Shown: positions 1-6,613, counted from the stretch's first letter. The stretch is DNA of 11,305 nucleotides from JANYCG01 sp031428695 (GCA_031428695.1 JANOYE010000188.1:1-11305), one strand, 5' to 3'. Translations and numbers: made by a program. The notes: generated by a model not told the origin, from the sequence alone.

Positions 1-251
1 GCGATGGAATCTTGCAAGCGGCGGTTCAACTCGTTCACCAAGCTGACGTGCGCTTCACTGTGGGCCAGCTCTATCGGGGCCAGGGCGGCCAGCGGCGCGT
101 CGTGGCGGTCCAGTGCATCCATCACGCCGGTGGCCAGCAACCAGTCTTCAATGGCGTCAAGCCGCTCGGGGCACTCTGGGTGGCCGCGCCCCATGTCGTG
201 TTTGCGGCAGTCAGGGTGGGAGAAAAATCCGGTCTTGTGGGCTATCGTCAT
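1..251 (-). CDS. Histone deacetylase superfamily protein, N-terminal fragment
   Basis: This frame runs off the left edge of the window, so only the first 83 or so codons are visible. From the ATG at 251 the protein starts MTIAHKTGFFSHPDCRKHDM and continues with GRGHPECPERLDAIEDWL. The pattern H-D-M-G-x-G-H-P-E-C-P-x-R-L is the typical N-terminal signature of bacterial class II histone-deacetylase-like enzymes (AcuC/acetylpolyamine amidohydrolase family), zinc-dependent amidohydrolases that remove acyl groups from lysines or polyamines in the cytoplasm. The zinc-binding Asp/His residues lie further downstream and are outside the window, so catalytic competence cannot be judged. I see no clear Shine-Dalgarno before the ATG. 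It is divergent from the MoxR gene, and nothing in the sequence links the two functionally. The family call is good; the substrate is unknown. Confidence 0.85.
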   Translation of the reverse strand, partial: MTIAHKTGFFSHPDCRKHDMGRGHPECPERLDAIEDWLLATGVMDALDRHDAPLAALAPIELAHSEAHVSLVNELNRRLQDSI

Positions 252-293
252 GGGTGGTCAAAAATTTCGGAAAATTAAGGTATGGTCTCGCGC
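252..293. promoter_or_regulatory. Short divergent intergenic region with AT-rich inverted repeat
   Basis: Only 42 bases separate the start codons of the HDAC-like gene (minus) and the MoxR gene (plus). The block is AT-rich compared with its surroundings. It contains an inverted repeat AATTT-CGGA-AAATT at 263-276, which could be a small operator or simply an AT-rich promoter core. No good -35/-10 pair could be assigned on either strand, so promoters probably overlap the coding ends. An AAGG at 277-280 is the only ribosome-binding-like motif for the MoxR gene. It is one base from an upstream ATG (282) and 13 bases from the ATG chosen here (294). Confidence 0.3.
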
Positions 294-1214
294 ATGAATT
301 CGCAACAAAAACTCAAAAGCCTTCTGGATCAGCTTAACACGGTGATTGTCGGCAAAGCCACACAAATCCAGGACTGCGTCGCTTGCCTGCTTGCGGGCGG
401 CCACCTGCTGATTGAAGACGTGCCGGGCGTTGGCAAAACCACGTTGGCGCATGCCCTGGCAACCACCTTCGGCCTGCAATTCTCACGGGTGCAGTTCACC
501 TCTGACTTGATGCCGAGCGACCTCTCCGGCGTGTCGATTTACGAGCGCGGCAAAGAGGCCTTTGTGTTTCACCCTGGCCCAATTTTCGCGCAGGTGTTGC
601 TGGCCGACGAGATCAACCGGGCCAGTCCGAAAACCCAGAGCGCGCTCTTGGAAGCGATGGAAGAAAAACAGGTGAGTGTGGAAGGTGAAACACGCGCCCT
701 GCCCGAGCCGTTTTTTGTCATCGCCACGCAAAATCCGCACGACCAATTGGGCACCTACGCTTTGCCCGAGTCGCAGTTGGATCGCTTTCTGATGCGCATT
801 TCGCTGGGTTACCCCGACCGCGCCTCCGAGCGCGAACTGCTCGCCGGCAACGACCGGCGCGCCATGATCGACGCCATGCGCCCGCTCTTGACCCAGCCCG
901 AAATGCTGGCGCTTCAAGCAAAGGTGCTGGCCATTCACGCGGCCGACCCGCTGCTCAATTACGTGCAAGATTTGATCGCCGCCAGCCGCAGCGGCAAGTG
1001 GTTTGTGCAGGGCCTCTCGCCACGCGCAGGCATTGCTGTGTTGCGGGCGGCCAAGGCGCAGGCGCTGTTGCAGGGCCGTGATTACGTGGCGCCGGATGAC
1101 GTGCAAATGATCTTGCCGCAAACCATTGCGCACCGCCTGATTCCCGTGGGCGAGGCCGGGCGCGGCTCGGTCGAACAGGTGCGGGCGATGCTTGAAGTGG
1201 TGCCGCTGCCGTGA
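294..1214 (+). CDS. MoxR-family AAA+ ATPase
   Basis: A 306-residue protein of the usual MoxR length. The motifs appear in order: Walker A GVGKTT at about residues 45-50, Walker B LLADEINR at 102-109, sensor 1 ATQNP at 144-148, the arginine in ESQLDRF near 164, and sensor 2 SPRAG at 242-246. All key residues are present, so it should bind and hydrolyse ATP. MoxR ATPases act in the cytoplasm as chaperone-like factors, often together with DUF58 and transglutaminase partners encoded next door, as here. I start at ATG 294 (MNSQQKLKSL) because family members usually begin just before this helix. ATG 282 would add four residues (MVSR) but has AAGG only one base upstream. The stop overlaps the start of the DUF58 frame by four bases (GTGA), which implies translational coupling. 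The client is not known. Confidence 0.93.
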   Translation: MNSQQKLKSLLDQLNTVIVGKATQIQDCVACLLAGGHLLIEDVPGVGKTTLAHALATTFGLQFSRVQFTSDLMPSDLSGVSIYERGKEAFVFHPGPIFAQVLLADEINRASPKTQSALLEAMEEKQVSVEGETRALPEPFFVIATQNPHDQLGTYALPESQLDRFLMRISLGYPDRASERELLAGNDRRAMIDAMRPLLTQPEMLALQAKVLAIHAADPLLNYVQDLIAASRSGKWFVQGLSPRAGIAVLRAAKAQALLQGRDYVAPDDVQMILPQTIAHRLIPVGEAGRGSVEQVRAMLEVVPLP

Positions 1215-2314
1215 CCATAAACACGACGCGACAATTTTTGGCTTCGCCGCTCTCCAAGAACGACGGGCCGCCCCTAGCTCTCGAAGAGCGGCGAAGCCAA
1301 AAATTAGCCACCCCGGGGGGCAGCGCAGCACACGAAGTGGCAAGCGTGGGGGCAATGTTTCGTCATCCGCTGGCTTTTACGCGGGCGGGATTTCAACGCT
1401 GGTGGCAGGCGCGTTTGCCACTGAAAGACAGCCTCACGCTGACGCAACGCACGGTCTACATATTGCCCACGCGCCCTGGCTTCACACTCGCGGCGACGAT
1501 CCTGGTGCTCTTGGTCGCCTCGATCAATTACCAGCTGAATCTGGGGTATTTGCTGACCTTTCTGCTCGCCGGCAGTGCCGTGGTGGGCATGCACGTGTGC
1601 CACGGCACATTGCGCGGCCTGACTCTGAATTTGATCGCGCCAGACGCCCAATTTGCAGGAGCCAGCGCGGTGATCGGTGTGAACCTGGTGAACGACCGCA
1701 AATCAATCCGCCACGGCATCGGCATGAGTGTGTTGGGCGCCGGCCAATGGGTGTGGGCCGATGTGCCGCCGCTGGGCATCGAGACCGTGCACATCGCATT
1801 CAAGCCGGATCGCCGCGGCCTGCACCTGGTGCCGGCGCTCACCGCCGAAACGCGTTTTCCGCTGGGCACGTTTCGCGTCTGGACAGTCTGGCGGCCGGCC
1901 TCGAAAGTGCTGGTCTACCCGGCGCCTGAGGTGTTCCCGCCGCCTTTGCCGCCAGGCGAGCCGAAGTCGGGTGGCGCGGGCCATGCGCAACACGCGCAAA
2001 GCGGCGAATACGACGGCGTGCGGGCCTACCGGCGCGGCGACCCGATGAAGCTGATCGTCTGGAAAAAAGCCGCCAAAGCCGATGAACTGGTAAGCCGCGA
2101 CGCCGAGCAGGTGCAACGTTACGAGTTGTGGCTCGATTACGCGCACTGCGGCACCGCCAACACTGAACACAAACTCTCGCGCCTGTGCGCCTGGGTGTTG
2201 GCGGCTGAAAAACAAGGGCTTGATTACGGCCTGCGCCTGCCTGGGCTGGAAATCAAGGCCGGCACCGGTGAAGGGCACAAGCGCCACTGCCTGGAGGTAT
2301 TGGCATGTTTTTAG
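1211..2314 (+). CDS. DUF58 domain protein with an in-frame N-terminal insertion
   Basis: 367 residues from GTG 1211, which overlaps the MoxR stop as GTGA. Membrane segments lie at about residues 89-104 and 111-128. The DUF58 signature is SGEYDGVRAYRRGDPMKLIVWKKAA split over residues 264-288: the x-R-x-Y-x-x-G-D core followed by I-x-W-K-x-x-A. DUF58 proteins are the standard partners of MoxR ATPases and membrane transglutaminases; their biochemical role is unsettled. The first 48 codons are odd. They read through a long palindrome (1233-1305) and a GC-rich module, and look unlike protein. The recognisable family sequence begins at Met49 (ATG 1355, MFRHPLAF), which would give 319 residues but has only a G-run two bases upstream. 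I list the longer form because the frame stays open and is coupled to MoxR; ATG 1355 is a serious alternative. The C-terminus (HCLEVLACF) seems a few residues short for the family. Confidence 0.88.
   Translation: MTINTTRQFLASPLSKNDGPPLALEERRSQKLATPGGSAAHEVASVGAMFRHPLAFTRAGFQRWWQARLPLKDSLTLTQRTVYILPTRPGFTLAATILVLLVASINYQLNLGYLLTFLLAGSAVVGMHVCHGTLRGLTLNLIAPDAQFAGASAVIGVNLVNDRKSIRHGIGMSVLGAGQWVWADVPPLGIETVHIAFKPDRRGLHLVPALTAETRFPLGTFRVWTVWRPASKVLVYPAPEVFPPPLPPGEPKSGGAGHAQHAQSGEYDGVRAYRRGDPMKLIVWKKAAKADELVSRDAEQVQRYELWLDYAHCGTANTEHKLSRLCAWVLAAEKQGLDYGLRLPGLEIKAGTGEGHKRHCLEVLACF
1233..1305. repeat. Perfect 21-bp inverted repeat forming a long hairpin
   Basis: Arms at 1233-1253 and 1285-1305 are perfect reverse complements, 21 of 21 bases, separated by 31 bases. 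Each arm has an AT-rich outer end (AATTTTT and its complement) and a GC-rich inner part (GGCTTCGCCGCTCT). The 31-base spacer also pairs imperfectly with itself around a GGGCCGCCC core, so the whole 73 bases can fold. It sits just after the MoxR stop and inside the 5' end of the DUF58 frame without breaking it. The composition suggests a REP/MITE-like interspersed palindrome rather than a terminator: the T-run precedes and the A-run follows the GC stem, the reverse of an intrinsic terminator. Confidence 0.85.
1307..1353. repeat. GC-rich palindromic module adjoining the 21-bp hairpin
   Basis: Directly after the hairpin lies a second structured stretch. It has a CCCCGGGG self-complementary core near 1312-1319 and a GCCAC (1307-1311)/GTGGC (1337-1341) pair, and ends in GTGGGGGC at 1346-1353. 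From memory, modules of the form CACCCC-GGGGGGCAGCG...GCGTGGGGGC recur between genes in Comamonadaceae, so this may be a common interspersed element that entered with, or next to, the hairpin. That attribution is recollection and inference. What is visible is the inverted symmetry and the position immediately before ATG 1355. Confidence 0.4.
2293..2298 (+). promoter_or_regulatory. Strong Shine-Dalgarno GGAGGT inside the 3' end of the DUF58 gene
   Basis: GGAGGT lies six bases before an ATG at 2305, within the last codons of the DUF58 frame. It is one of the best ribosome-binding sites in the window. In compact operons of this type such a site would normally start the next gene, yet the frame it serves here is the 75-codon leader, not tgpA. 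The present tgpA ATG at 2525 has no comparable motif. Confidence 0.6.
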
Positions 2315-2532
2315 CTCAACTATTAACATGGGTATTAATAATTTCGACAAAACTGTTGAAATCTGCGTATTTTTGTGCTTTTTCAACCTCCAAGTCACGA
2401 AAAATATACCTAGTTTGCTATATTATTAATAGCATCTTTAGTCACCGCTCAACACCGCCGCACTGGGCCTCCACCCAATCCTGCGAGTCGTGCAGCGCGC
2501 CCAGCCGTCGCACAGCCCAAAGCCATGTTTAG
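2305..2532 (+). CDS. Small leader ORF between DUF58 and tgpA, unrecognised
   Basis: This 75-codon frame begins at ATG 2305, six bases after GGAGGT, overlaps the DUF58 stop by ten bases, and ends at TAG 2530-2532, eight bases past the A of the tgpA ATG (2525). It would therefore join DUF58 and tgpA in an unbroken chain of translational overlaps. The product starts MFLAQLLTWVLIISTKLLK, a short hydrophobic stretch, then becomes Ser/Cys/Arg-rich with no family I recognise. The first two thirds are AT-rich, unlike the neighbours. It may be a real coupling leader, the ruined 5' end of an older tgpA start, or chance. The start signal and end position favour translation; the protein itself may be meaningless. 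Confidence 0.35.
   Translation: MFLAQLLTWVLIISTKLLKSAYFCAFSTSKSRKIYLVCYIINSIFSHRSTPPHWASTQSCESCSAPSRRTAQSHV
2315..2524 (+). promoter_or_regulatory. AT-rich spacer upstream of tgpA with candidate extended -10
   Basis: 210 bases separate the DUF58 stop from tgpA, although these genes normally abut or overlap. Roughly 2315-2440 is strikingly AT-rich; 2441-2524 returns to the GC-rich background. Within it are a GTTGAAA/TTTCAAC stem (2355-2361 and 2381-2387, 19-base loop) and TGCTAT/ATAGCA (2416-2421 and 2429-2434). The latter overlaps TG-C-TATATT (2416-2424), an extended -10 match without a recognisable -35. An internal promoter for tgpA-mltB is plausible. Apart from the leader frame described separately I see no gene here. 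Confidence 0.35.
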
Positions 2533-4549
2533 CAAACTCAACAACCTGCCCCGAGACAGCCGCGACACGCTGTTCCTGCTGGTTGTCATCGCCTGGGTGG
2601 TGCTGCCGCAAATCAGCAACCTGCCGCTGTGGTGCAGCGGGCTCGCTGCGGGTGTGTTGGTCTGGCGCGGCACGCTCGCGCTGCAGTCCAAACCACTGCC
2701 GTCCAAATGGTGGTTGCTGGTGCTGCTGGTGGTCACCGTCGCGGCCACGTTCAGCACCCACCGAACGCTGATGGGGCGCGACGCGGGGGTGACGATGATC
2801 GTGGTGCTGCTGGCCCTCAAGACGCTGGAGCTGCGCGCCAAACGCGACGCCTTTGTCGTCTTCTTTCTGAGCTTCTTCACGATGCTCACCAACTTCTTTT
2901 TCTCGCAGTCGCTGCTCACCGCCGCTGCCATGTTGATCGCCCTCTTGGGCCTGCTCACCGCGTTGGTCAACGCCCACATGCCCGTGGGCAAGCCGCCGCT
3001 GCTGTTGGCTGCCAAAACCGCCGGCAAGATGGCGCTCTTGGGCGCGCCGGTGATGGCGCTGCTGTTCGTGCTGTTCCCGCGCATGGCGCCGCTGTGGGGT
3101 GTGCCCAGCGACGCCATGAGCGGGCGCAGCGGGCTCTCGGCCAGCATGCAGGTGGGCAACATTGCCAGCCTGGCGTTGGACGAAAGCATCGCGCTGCGAG
3201 TGCGTTTTGCAGGCGCGCCGCCGCCGCAATCGGCCCTGTATTTTCGCGGGCCGGTGCTTTCCGACTTCAATGGCCGCGACTGGCAGCCACTTCGCGCCAA
3301 CCTGCCAGGGCGTTTGAAGTTGCCCGCCGATTTGCAGGTCAGCGGCGCGGAAACGCGTTACGAGGTGACGCTGGAGCAAAACAACCGGCCATGGGTGCTC
3401 TTGCTTGATGCCGCGCCGGCCAAGCCCGTGTTTGCTGGCGCCATGGCGAATGCGCAAGTGGCCATGACCAGCGACTTGCAGTGGATCGCCGACCGCCCCT
3501 TCACCGACCTGACCCGTTACAGCGCCACCAGCCACACCAGCTTTCGCCATGGCCCCAGCCAAATGCAGGCCGGTTTGCAGGAATACGTAGCGCTGCCGCC
3601 CGGCTTCAACCCACGCACGCTGCAACTGGCCGCCGACCTGCGCGCCACGCCCGAACTGCGCAACGCCCGCGCGCCTGAACTGGTCGATGCCGTGCTCAAC
3701 CGCCTGCGCACCGGTGGCTTCAGCTACACCCTGGAGCCCGGCTTGTTTGGCATTCACACCGCCGATGAATTCTGGTTTGACCGCAAGGAAGGTTTTTGCG
3801 AACACATCGCGTCGAGTTTTGTGATCCTCATGCGCGCGCTGGACGTGCCAGCACGCATCGTCACCGGATACCAGGGCGGCGAACGCAACAACGTTGACGG
3901 TTTTTGGGTGATCCGCCAGAGTGATGCACACGCTTGGGCCGAGGTTTGGATGGGTGCCCAAGGCTGGGTGCGGGTGGATCCAACTTCAGCCGTGGCGCCG
4001 GGGCGCACCGGCAGTTTCGCGCGATTGCAGGCGCCGCAAGGCGTGATCGCCGGGGCGCTCACCGGCGTGTTCGGCGCGGTCAACCCAAGCCTGCTGGCGA
4101 ACTTGCGTGCCACCTGGGAGGCGGTGAACAACGGCTGGAACCAGTGGGTGCTGAACTACACGCAAACCAAACAACTCAACCTGCTCAAAGACATCGGTTT
4201 TGAGTCGCCTACGTGGGAAGATCTGTTTTACGTGTTGCTCGGCATCCTGGTGTTCGTGAGCCTGTGTGGGGCTTTTTGGACGCTTTGGGAAAAGAGCCGG
4301 CATGACCCGTGGCTGCGCCTGTTGTGGCGCGCCCGCAAGCGCCTGGCGAAGGCGGGCATGTCAATTGCGCCCAATACGCCGCCCCGCACCTTGGCCGCCA
4401 AACTCGATGCCAGCCAAGCGGAAATCCGCAACTGGCTGTTGCGCTTGGAGGCGATGCGGTACAGCAAAACCGAAGGCAACCGTTTGTTGGCGCTGGCCGG
4501 TTTGCAACGCGAGTTTGGCCAGTTGCCCTGGCCCAAACCGCAAAAATGA
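2525..4549 (+). CDS. tgpA: TgpA-like membrane transglutaminase (DUF3488/transglutaminase core/DUF4129)
   Basis: 674 residues, close to the family's usual length. The N-terminal DUF3488 region has several membrane helices between residues about 15 and 185, including an aromatic stretch FFLSFFTMLTNFFF near 113-126. A periplasmic part follows, with the transglutaminase core: Cys425 in KEGFCEHIASSF, His469 in SDAHAWAEVW and Asp485 in VRVDPTSA form an intact Cys-His-Asp triad. One more membrane helix (about 566-588) precedes a cytoplasmic DUF4129-like tail. TgpA-type proteins are thought to act on cell-envelope proteins or peptidoglycan-linked substrates and are important for growth in Pseudomonas; the true substrate is unresolved. 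It is encoded with its usual MoxR and DUF58 partners but separated by an AT-rich spacer. No Shine-Dalgarno precedes ATG 2525, so initiation may depend on coupling from the small frame ending at 2532. MltB follows after 18 bases. Confidence 0.9.
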   Translation: MFSKLNNLPRDSRDTLFLLVVIAWVVLPQISNLPLWCSGLAAGVLVWRGTLALQSKPLPSKWWLLVLLVVTVAATFSTHRTLMGRDAGVTMIVVLLALKTLELRAKRDAFVVFFLSFFTMLTNFFFSQSLLTAAAMLIALLGLLTALVNAHMPVGKPPLLLAAKTAGKMALLGAPVMALLFVLFPRMAPLWGVPSDAMSGRSGLSASMQVGNIASLALDESIALRVRFAGAPPPQSALYFRGPVLSDFNGRDWQPLRANLPGRLKLPADLQVSGAETRYEVTLEQNNRPWVLLLDAAPAKPVFAGAMANAQVAMTSDLQWIADRPFTDLTRYSATSHTSFRHGPSQMQAGLQEYVALPPGFNPRTLQLAADLRATPELRNARAPELVDAVLNRLRTGGFSYTLEPGLFGIHTADEFWFDRKEGFCEHIASSFVILMRALDVPARIVTGYQGGERNNVDGFWVIRQSDAHAWAEVWMGAQGWVRVDPTSAVAPGRTGSFARLQAPQGVIAGALTGVFGAVNPSLLANLRATWEAVNNGWNQWVLNYTQTKQLNLLKDIGFESPTWEDLFYVLLGILVFVSLCGAFWTLWEKSRHDPWLRLLWRARKRLAKAGMSIAPNTPPRTLAAKLDASQAEIRNWLLRLEAMRYSKTEGNRLLALAGLQREFGQLPWPKPQK

Positions 4550-4567
4550 ATTGAGAGTTGAAAAGCA

Positions 4568-5767
4568 GTGAATCAACCGCCCGCACCGTCCAAGAGCACA
4601 GGGTCTTGCCGCCCGCCTCACTTGAGCAGGCTGTTTCACGCTGTCCTAGCCACTGCACTTTTCATAGCCGGTTGCGCAATAAGCACGAGACTTGCAGCCC
4701 AACCCGTCTTGAAAAAATCAAATCTGCCAACGAAATCTGTCAACACGTCAAAAGGCGCACGTCCGGCCCAAACCAACGCCCAAACCAACGCCAAAACCAA
4801 CGTGACCGGCCCCGCCTATGCCACCCGAACTGACGCCATGACCTGGGCTGACGACGTGGCCGAGCGCCGCGGCCTGGACCGCGACTGGGTGCGCAAAGCC
4901 CTGGGCGATGCGCGGCATTTGCCCATCGTGGCGAAGTTCATTACGCCGCCGAAGATTGGAACGGTGAAAAATTGGCGCGTTTACCGCAGCCGCTTCATCG
5001 ACCCGGTGCGCATCCAGGCCGGCGTGAAGTTCTGGCAAGCCAACCGCGGCCTGCTTGAGCGCGCTGAAAAGGAATACGGCGTGCCAGCGGAAATCATCGT
5101 CGGCATCATCGGCGTGGAAACGATTTACGGGCAACAGGTGGGCACTTTCCGCGTGATCGACGCGTTGGCCACGCTCACTTTTGATTTCCCCGACGCGCAT
5201 CCACGTGCCCGTGAGCGGCGCGAGTTCTTCCAGGGTGAACTGGAGCAATTCCTGAGCCTCACCAGCCGCAAGGGCGAAGACCCGCTGGCCCTGCGCGGCA
5301 GCTTCGCCGGCGCCATGGGCATGCCGCAGTTCATGCCGTCAAGCTGGGTGAAATACGCGGTTGATTTTGACGGCGACGGCAAGGTCGATCTTTTCAACAG
5401 CACCGCTGACGTGATCGGTTCGGTCGCCAATTACTTCAAAGCCTTCAACTGGCAAACCGGCATGCCGACGCATTACCCGGTGACGTTTGACAAATCGAAA
5501 CTCGACATGCAGGCCTTGATGGCCCCCGACATTTTGCCGACGTTCAGCCAGGAGAGTTTCACCGCCAAAGGCGCCGTGCTCGAAGGTGAAGGGCTGACGC
5601 ACAAAGGCCCGTTGGCCCTGATCGAACTGCAAAATGCGGGCGCCGAGCCGACCTTCGTGGCCGGCACCGAAAACTTCTACGCCATCACGCGGTACAACTG
5701 GAGCAGTTATTACGCGATGGCGGTGATTGAGTTGGGGCGGGAGGTGGCGCGGGTGGTGAACAAGTGA
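4568..5767 (+). CDS. mltB: Lytic murein transglycosylase B family lipoprotein
   Basis: 399 residues from GTG 4568, 18 bases after tgpA, with GAGAG about ten bases upstream as a weak ribosome-binding site. A hydrophobic segment (about 22-35) ends in a lipobox, FIAG-Cys36, so the protein should be lipid-anchored, probably in the outer membrane. A Gln/Thr/Asn-rich linker follows (about 68-80, encoded by a 12-bp tandem repeat). The catalytic domain resembles Slt35/MltB: the catalytic Glu184 sits in IIGVETIYGQQVGTFRVIDA, and there are GAMGMPQFMPSSW and an EF-hand-like calcium loop DFDGDGKVDLF. These enzymes cleave the MurNAc-GlcNAc bond of peptidoglycan, leaving 1,6-anhydroMurNAc ends. Placement behind tgpA suggests co-expression with the envelope transglutaminase module. 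It converges on the DUF4124 gene with a 19-base gap and no clear terminator. Confidence 0.92.
   Translation: MNQPPAPSKSTGSCRPPHLSRLFHAVLATALFIAGCAISTRLAAQPVLKKSNLPTKSVNTSKGARPAQTNAQTNAKTNVTGPAYATRTDAMTWADDVAERRGLDRDWVRKALGDARHLPIVAKFITPPKIGTVKNWRVYRSRFIDPVRIQAGVKFWQANRGLLERAEKEYGVPAEIIVGIIGVETIYGQQVGTFRVIDALATLTFDFPDAHPRARERREFFQGELEQFLSLTSRKGEDPLALRGSFAGAMGMPQFMPSSWVKYAVDFDGDGKVDLFNSTADVIGSVANYFKAFNWQTGMPTHYPVTFDKSKLDMQALMAPDILPTFSQESFTAKGAVLEGEGLTHKGPLALIELQNAGAEPTFVAGTENFYAITRYNWSSYYAMAVIELGREVARVVNK
4766..4801 (+). repeat. Three tandem 12-bp repeats in the MltB linker
   Basis: The unit GCCCAAACCAAC occurs at 4766-4777 and 4778-4789, and once more at 4790-4801 with one substitution (GCCAAAACCAAC). 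It keeps frame and encodes an A-Q-T-N / A-K-T-N ladder between the lipid anchor and the catalytic domain. The repeat number could vary by slippage, changing tether length without frameshift. Confidence 0.85.
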
Positions 5768-5786
5768 CGCAGCCCGCCGCCTGGGC

Positions 5787-6566
5787 TCAGCACTTTGCGT
5801 CGCTGATCGCCGTATCCAGCCTGCGCTTTTTGTCGTTGTAAGTTTGCATGGCCTCCGCGCTGCCGCGTGTGGGCATGTCGGCGCGCAAGGCGTCGTCTTG
5901 CGTCCGCAGGCGTTTGCAGTTGGCCACAGCGGCCGCTTTCGTGGCTTCAGCGACTTGTTGGGGGGGTTTGTCAGCCGCGTTGCTTCCCGCAGTCGCAGTT
6001 GCCGCAGCGCCTGGGCCGCTGGGCGCGGCCTGCGCCCCGGCCTGCTCGGTCAGCGCTTTGAGCGCCGCCACGGCATCTGCCTGTTTTTGCTTTTCGACCA
6101 CGCATTCAGATTCAATGGCGGCGCGGACTTCGGGCGCGCTGCCACGTCGGCTGTACACCGAGTCCAGGGTATTGACCATCTCTGCGTGCGCGGCGCCTTG
6201 GGGCAGATCGGTGAGCTGTTTTTCACGCGTGGCGCCGCCCTCGCGTTTCCACACCATTTGTTGGGCGGCCAAGCCCACTCGCCCGCAGGCGGCGGCAAAG
6301 GAAGAGGCCGAATTGGTGGCTGTTGCAGGCTGCGCAGCGGTTGGCGATGCTGCCACCGGCTTCGCAGCGGGTGCCAGGCGCAATGCCGGATTCACCGGTG
6401 TGTCCGTGGCGGCGCTGGCGCAGGGTTTGTCTTGGTAAGTGTTGCCGCAGCGGTAAAGGGCGTGAGAAGCCGTGGTGAAAAGCATGCCGGCGAGCAAGAT
6501 CAGACCAGCCAGCCCGACGGGCCGCTTGGGTAAATCTTCTCCTGAAATTTTGTGCTTCTTGGTCAA
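5787..6566 (-). CDS. Secreted DUF4124-domain protein
   Basis: About 259 residues from a proposed TTG at 6566, with GGGAG at 6576-6572 five bases upstream. From this start the protein has a basic N-terminus, a hydrophobic stretch VGLAGLILLAGMLF and the cleavage-like motif TTASHA before LYRCGNTYQDKPC, a shortened DUF4124 motif with two cysteines (C40, C49). An Ala/Pro/Thr-rich linker follows, then a charged helical region with pairs such as ESECVVEK, VANCKRLR and a terminal DAKC. DUF4124 proteins are common small periplasmic proteins of beta- and gammaproteobacteria with no settled function. The longest possible frame starts at ATG 6707, but that would overlap comEC by 94 bases and place some 47 non-signal-like residues ahead, so I prefer TTG. 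It lies 47 bases downstream of comEC on the same strand and may be co-transcribed. Confidence 0.75.
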   Translation of the reverse strand: MTKKHKISGEDLPKRPVGLAGLILLAGMLFTTASHALYRCGNTYQDKPCASAATDTPVNPALRLAPAAKPVAASPTAAQPATATNSASSFAAACGRVGLAAQQMVWKREGGATREKQLTDLPQGAAHAEMVNTLDSVYSRRGSAPEVRAAIESECVVEKQKQADAVAALKALTEQAGAQAAPSGPGAAATATAGSNAADKPPQQVAEATKAAAVANCKRLRTQDDALRADMPTRGSAEAMQTYNDKKRRLDTAISDAKC

Positions 6567-6613
6567 TGCTGCTCCCTGGGTTGTTTGTGAAATTGTAGAC
6601 AGGTGCAAATCAT

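Noticed and set aside
1233..1305. Intrinsic terminator after the MoxR gene
   Set aside because: The T-run lies before and the A-run after the GC stem on either strand, the opposite of a terminator, and it sits inside an overlapping coding junction.
483..1355. 290-codon open frame on the minus strand antisense to the MoxR gene
   Set aside because: No family features; the opposite strand has all AAA+ motifs in order. It is a shadow frame.
2438..3961. 507-codon open frame on the minus strand antisense to tgpA
   Set aside because: His/Gln/Arg-rich composition with no recognisable motif, while the plus strand encodes a complete TgpA with its catalytic triad. It is a GC-driven shadow frame.
4766..4801. 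Possible CRISPR-like repeats
   Set aside because: Gapless 12-bp coding tandem repeats with no spacers, inside mltB.
5771..5787. Bidirectional terminator between mltB and the DUF4124 gene (AGCCC/GGGCT, 7-base loop)
   Set aside because: Only a five-base stem and no T-tract on either strand; too weak to call.
5844..6533. Plus-strand frames opposite the DUF4124 gene
   Set aside because: No plausible ribosome-binding site or domain; the minus strand has a signal peptide and a DUF4124 motif.
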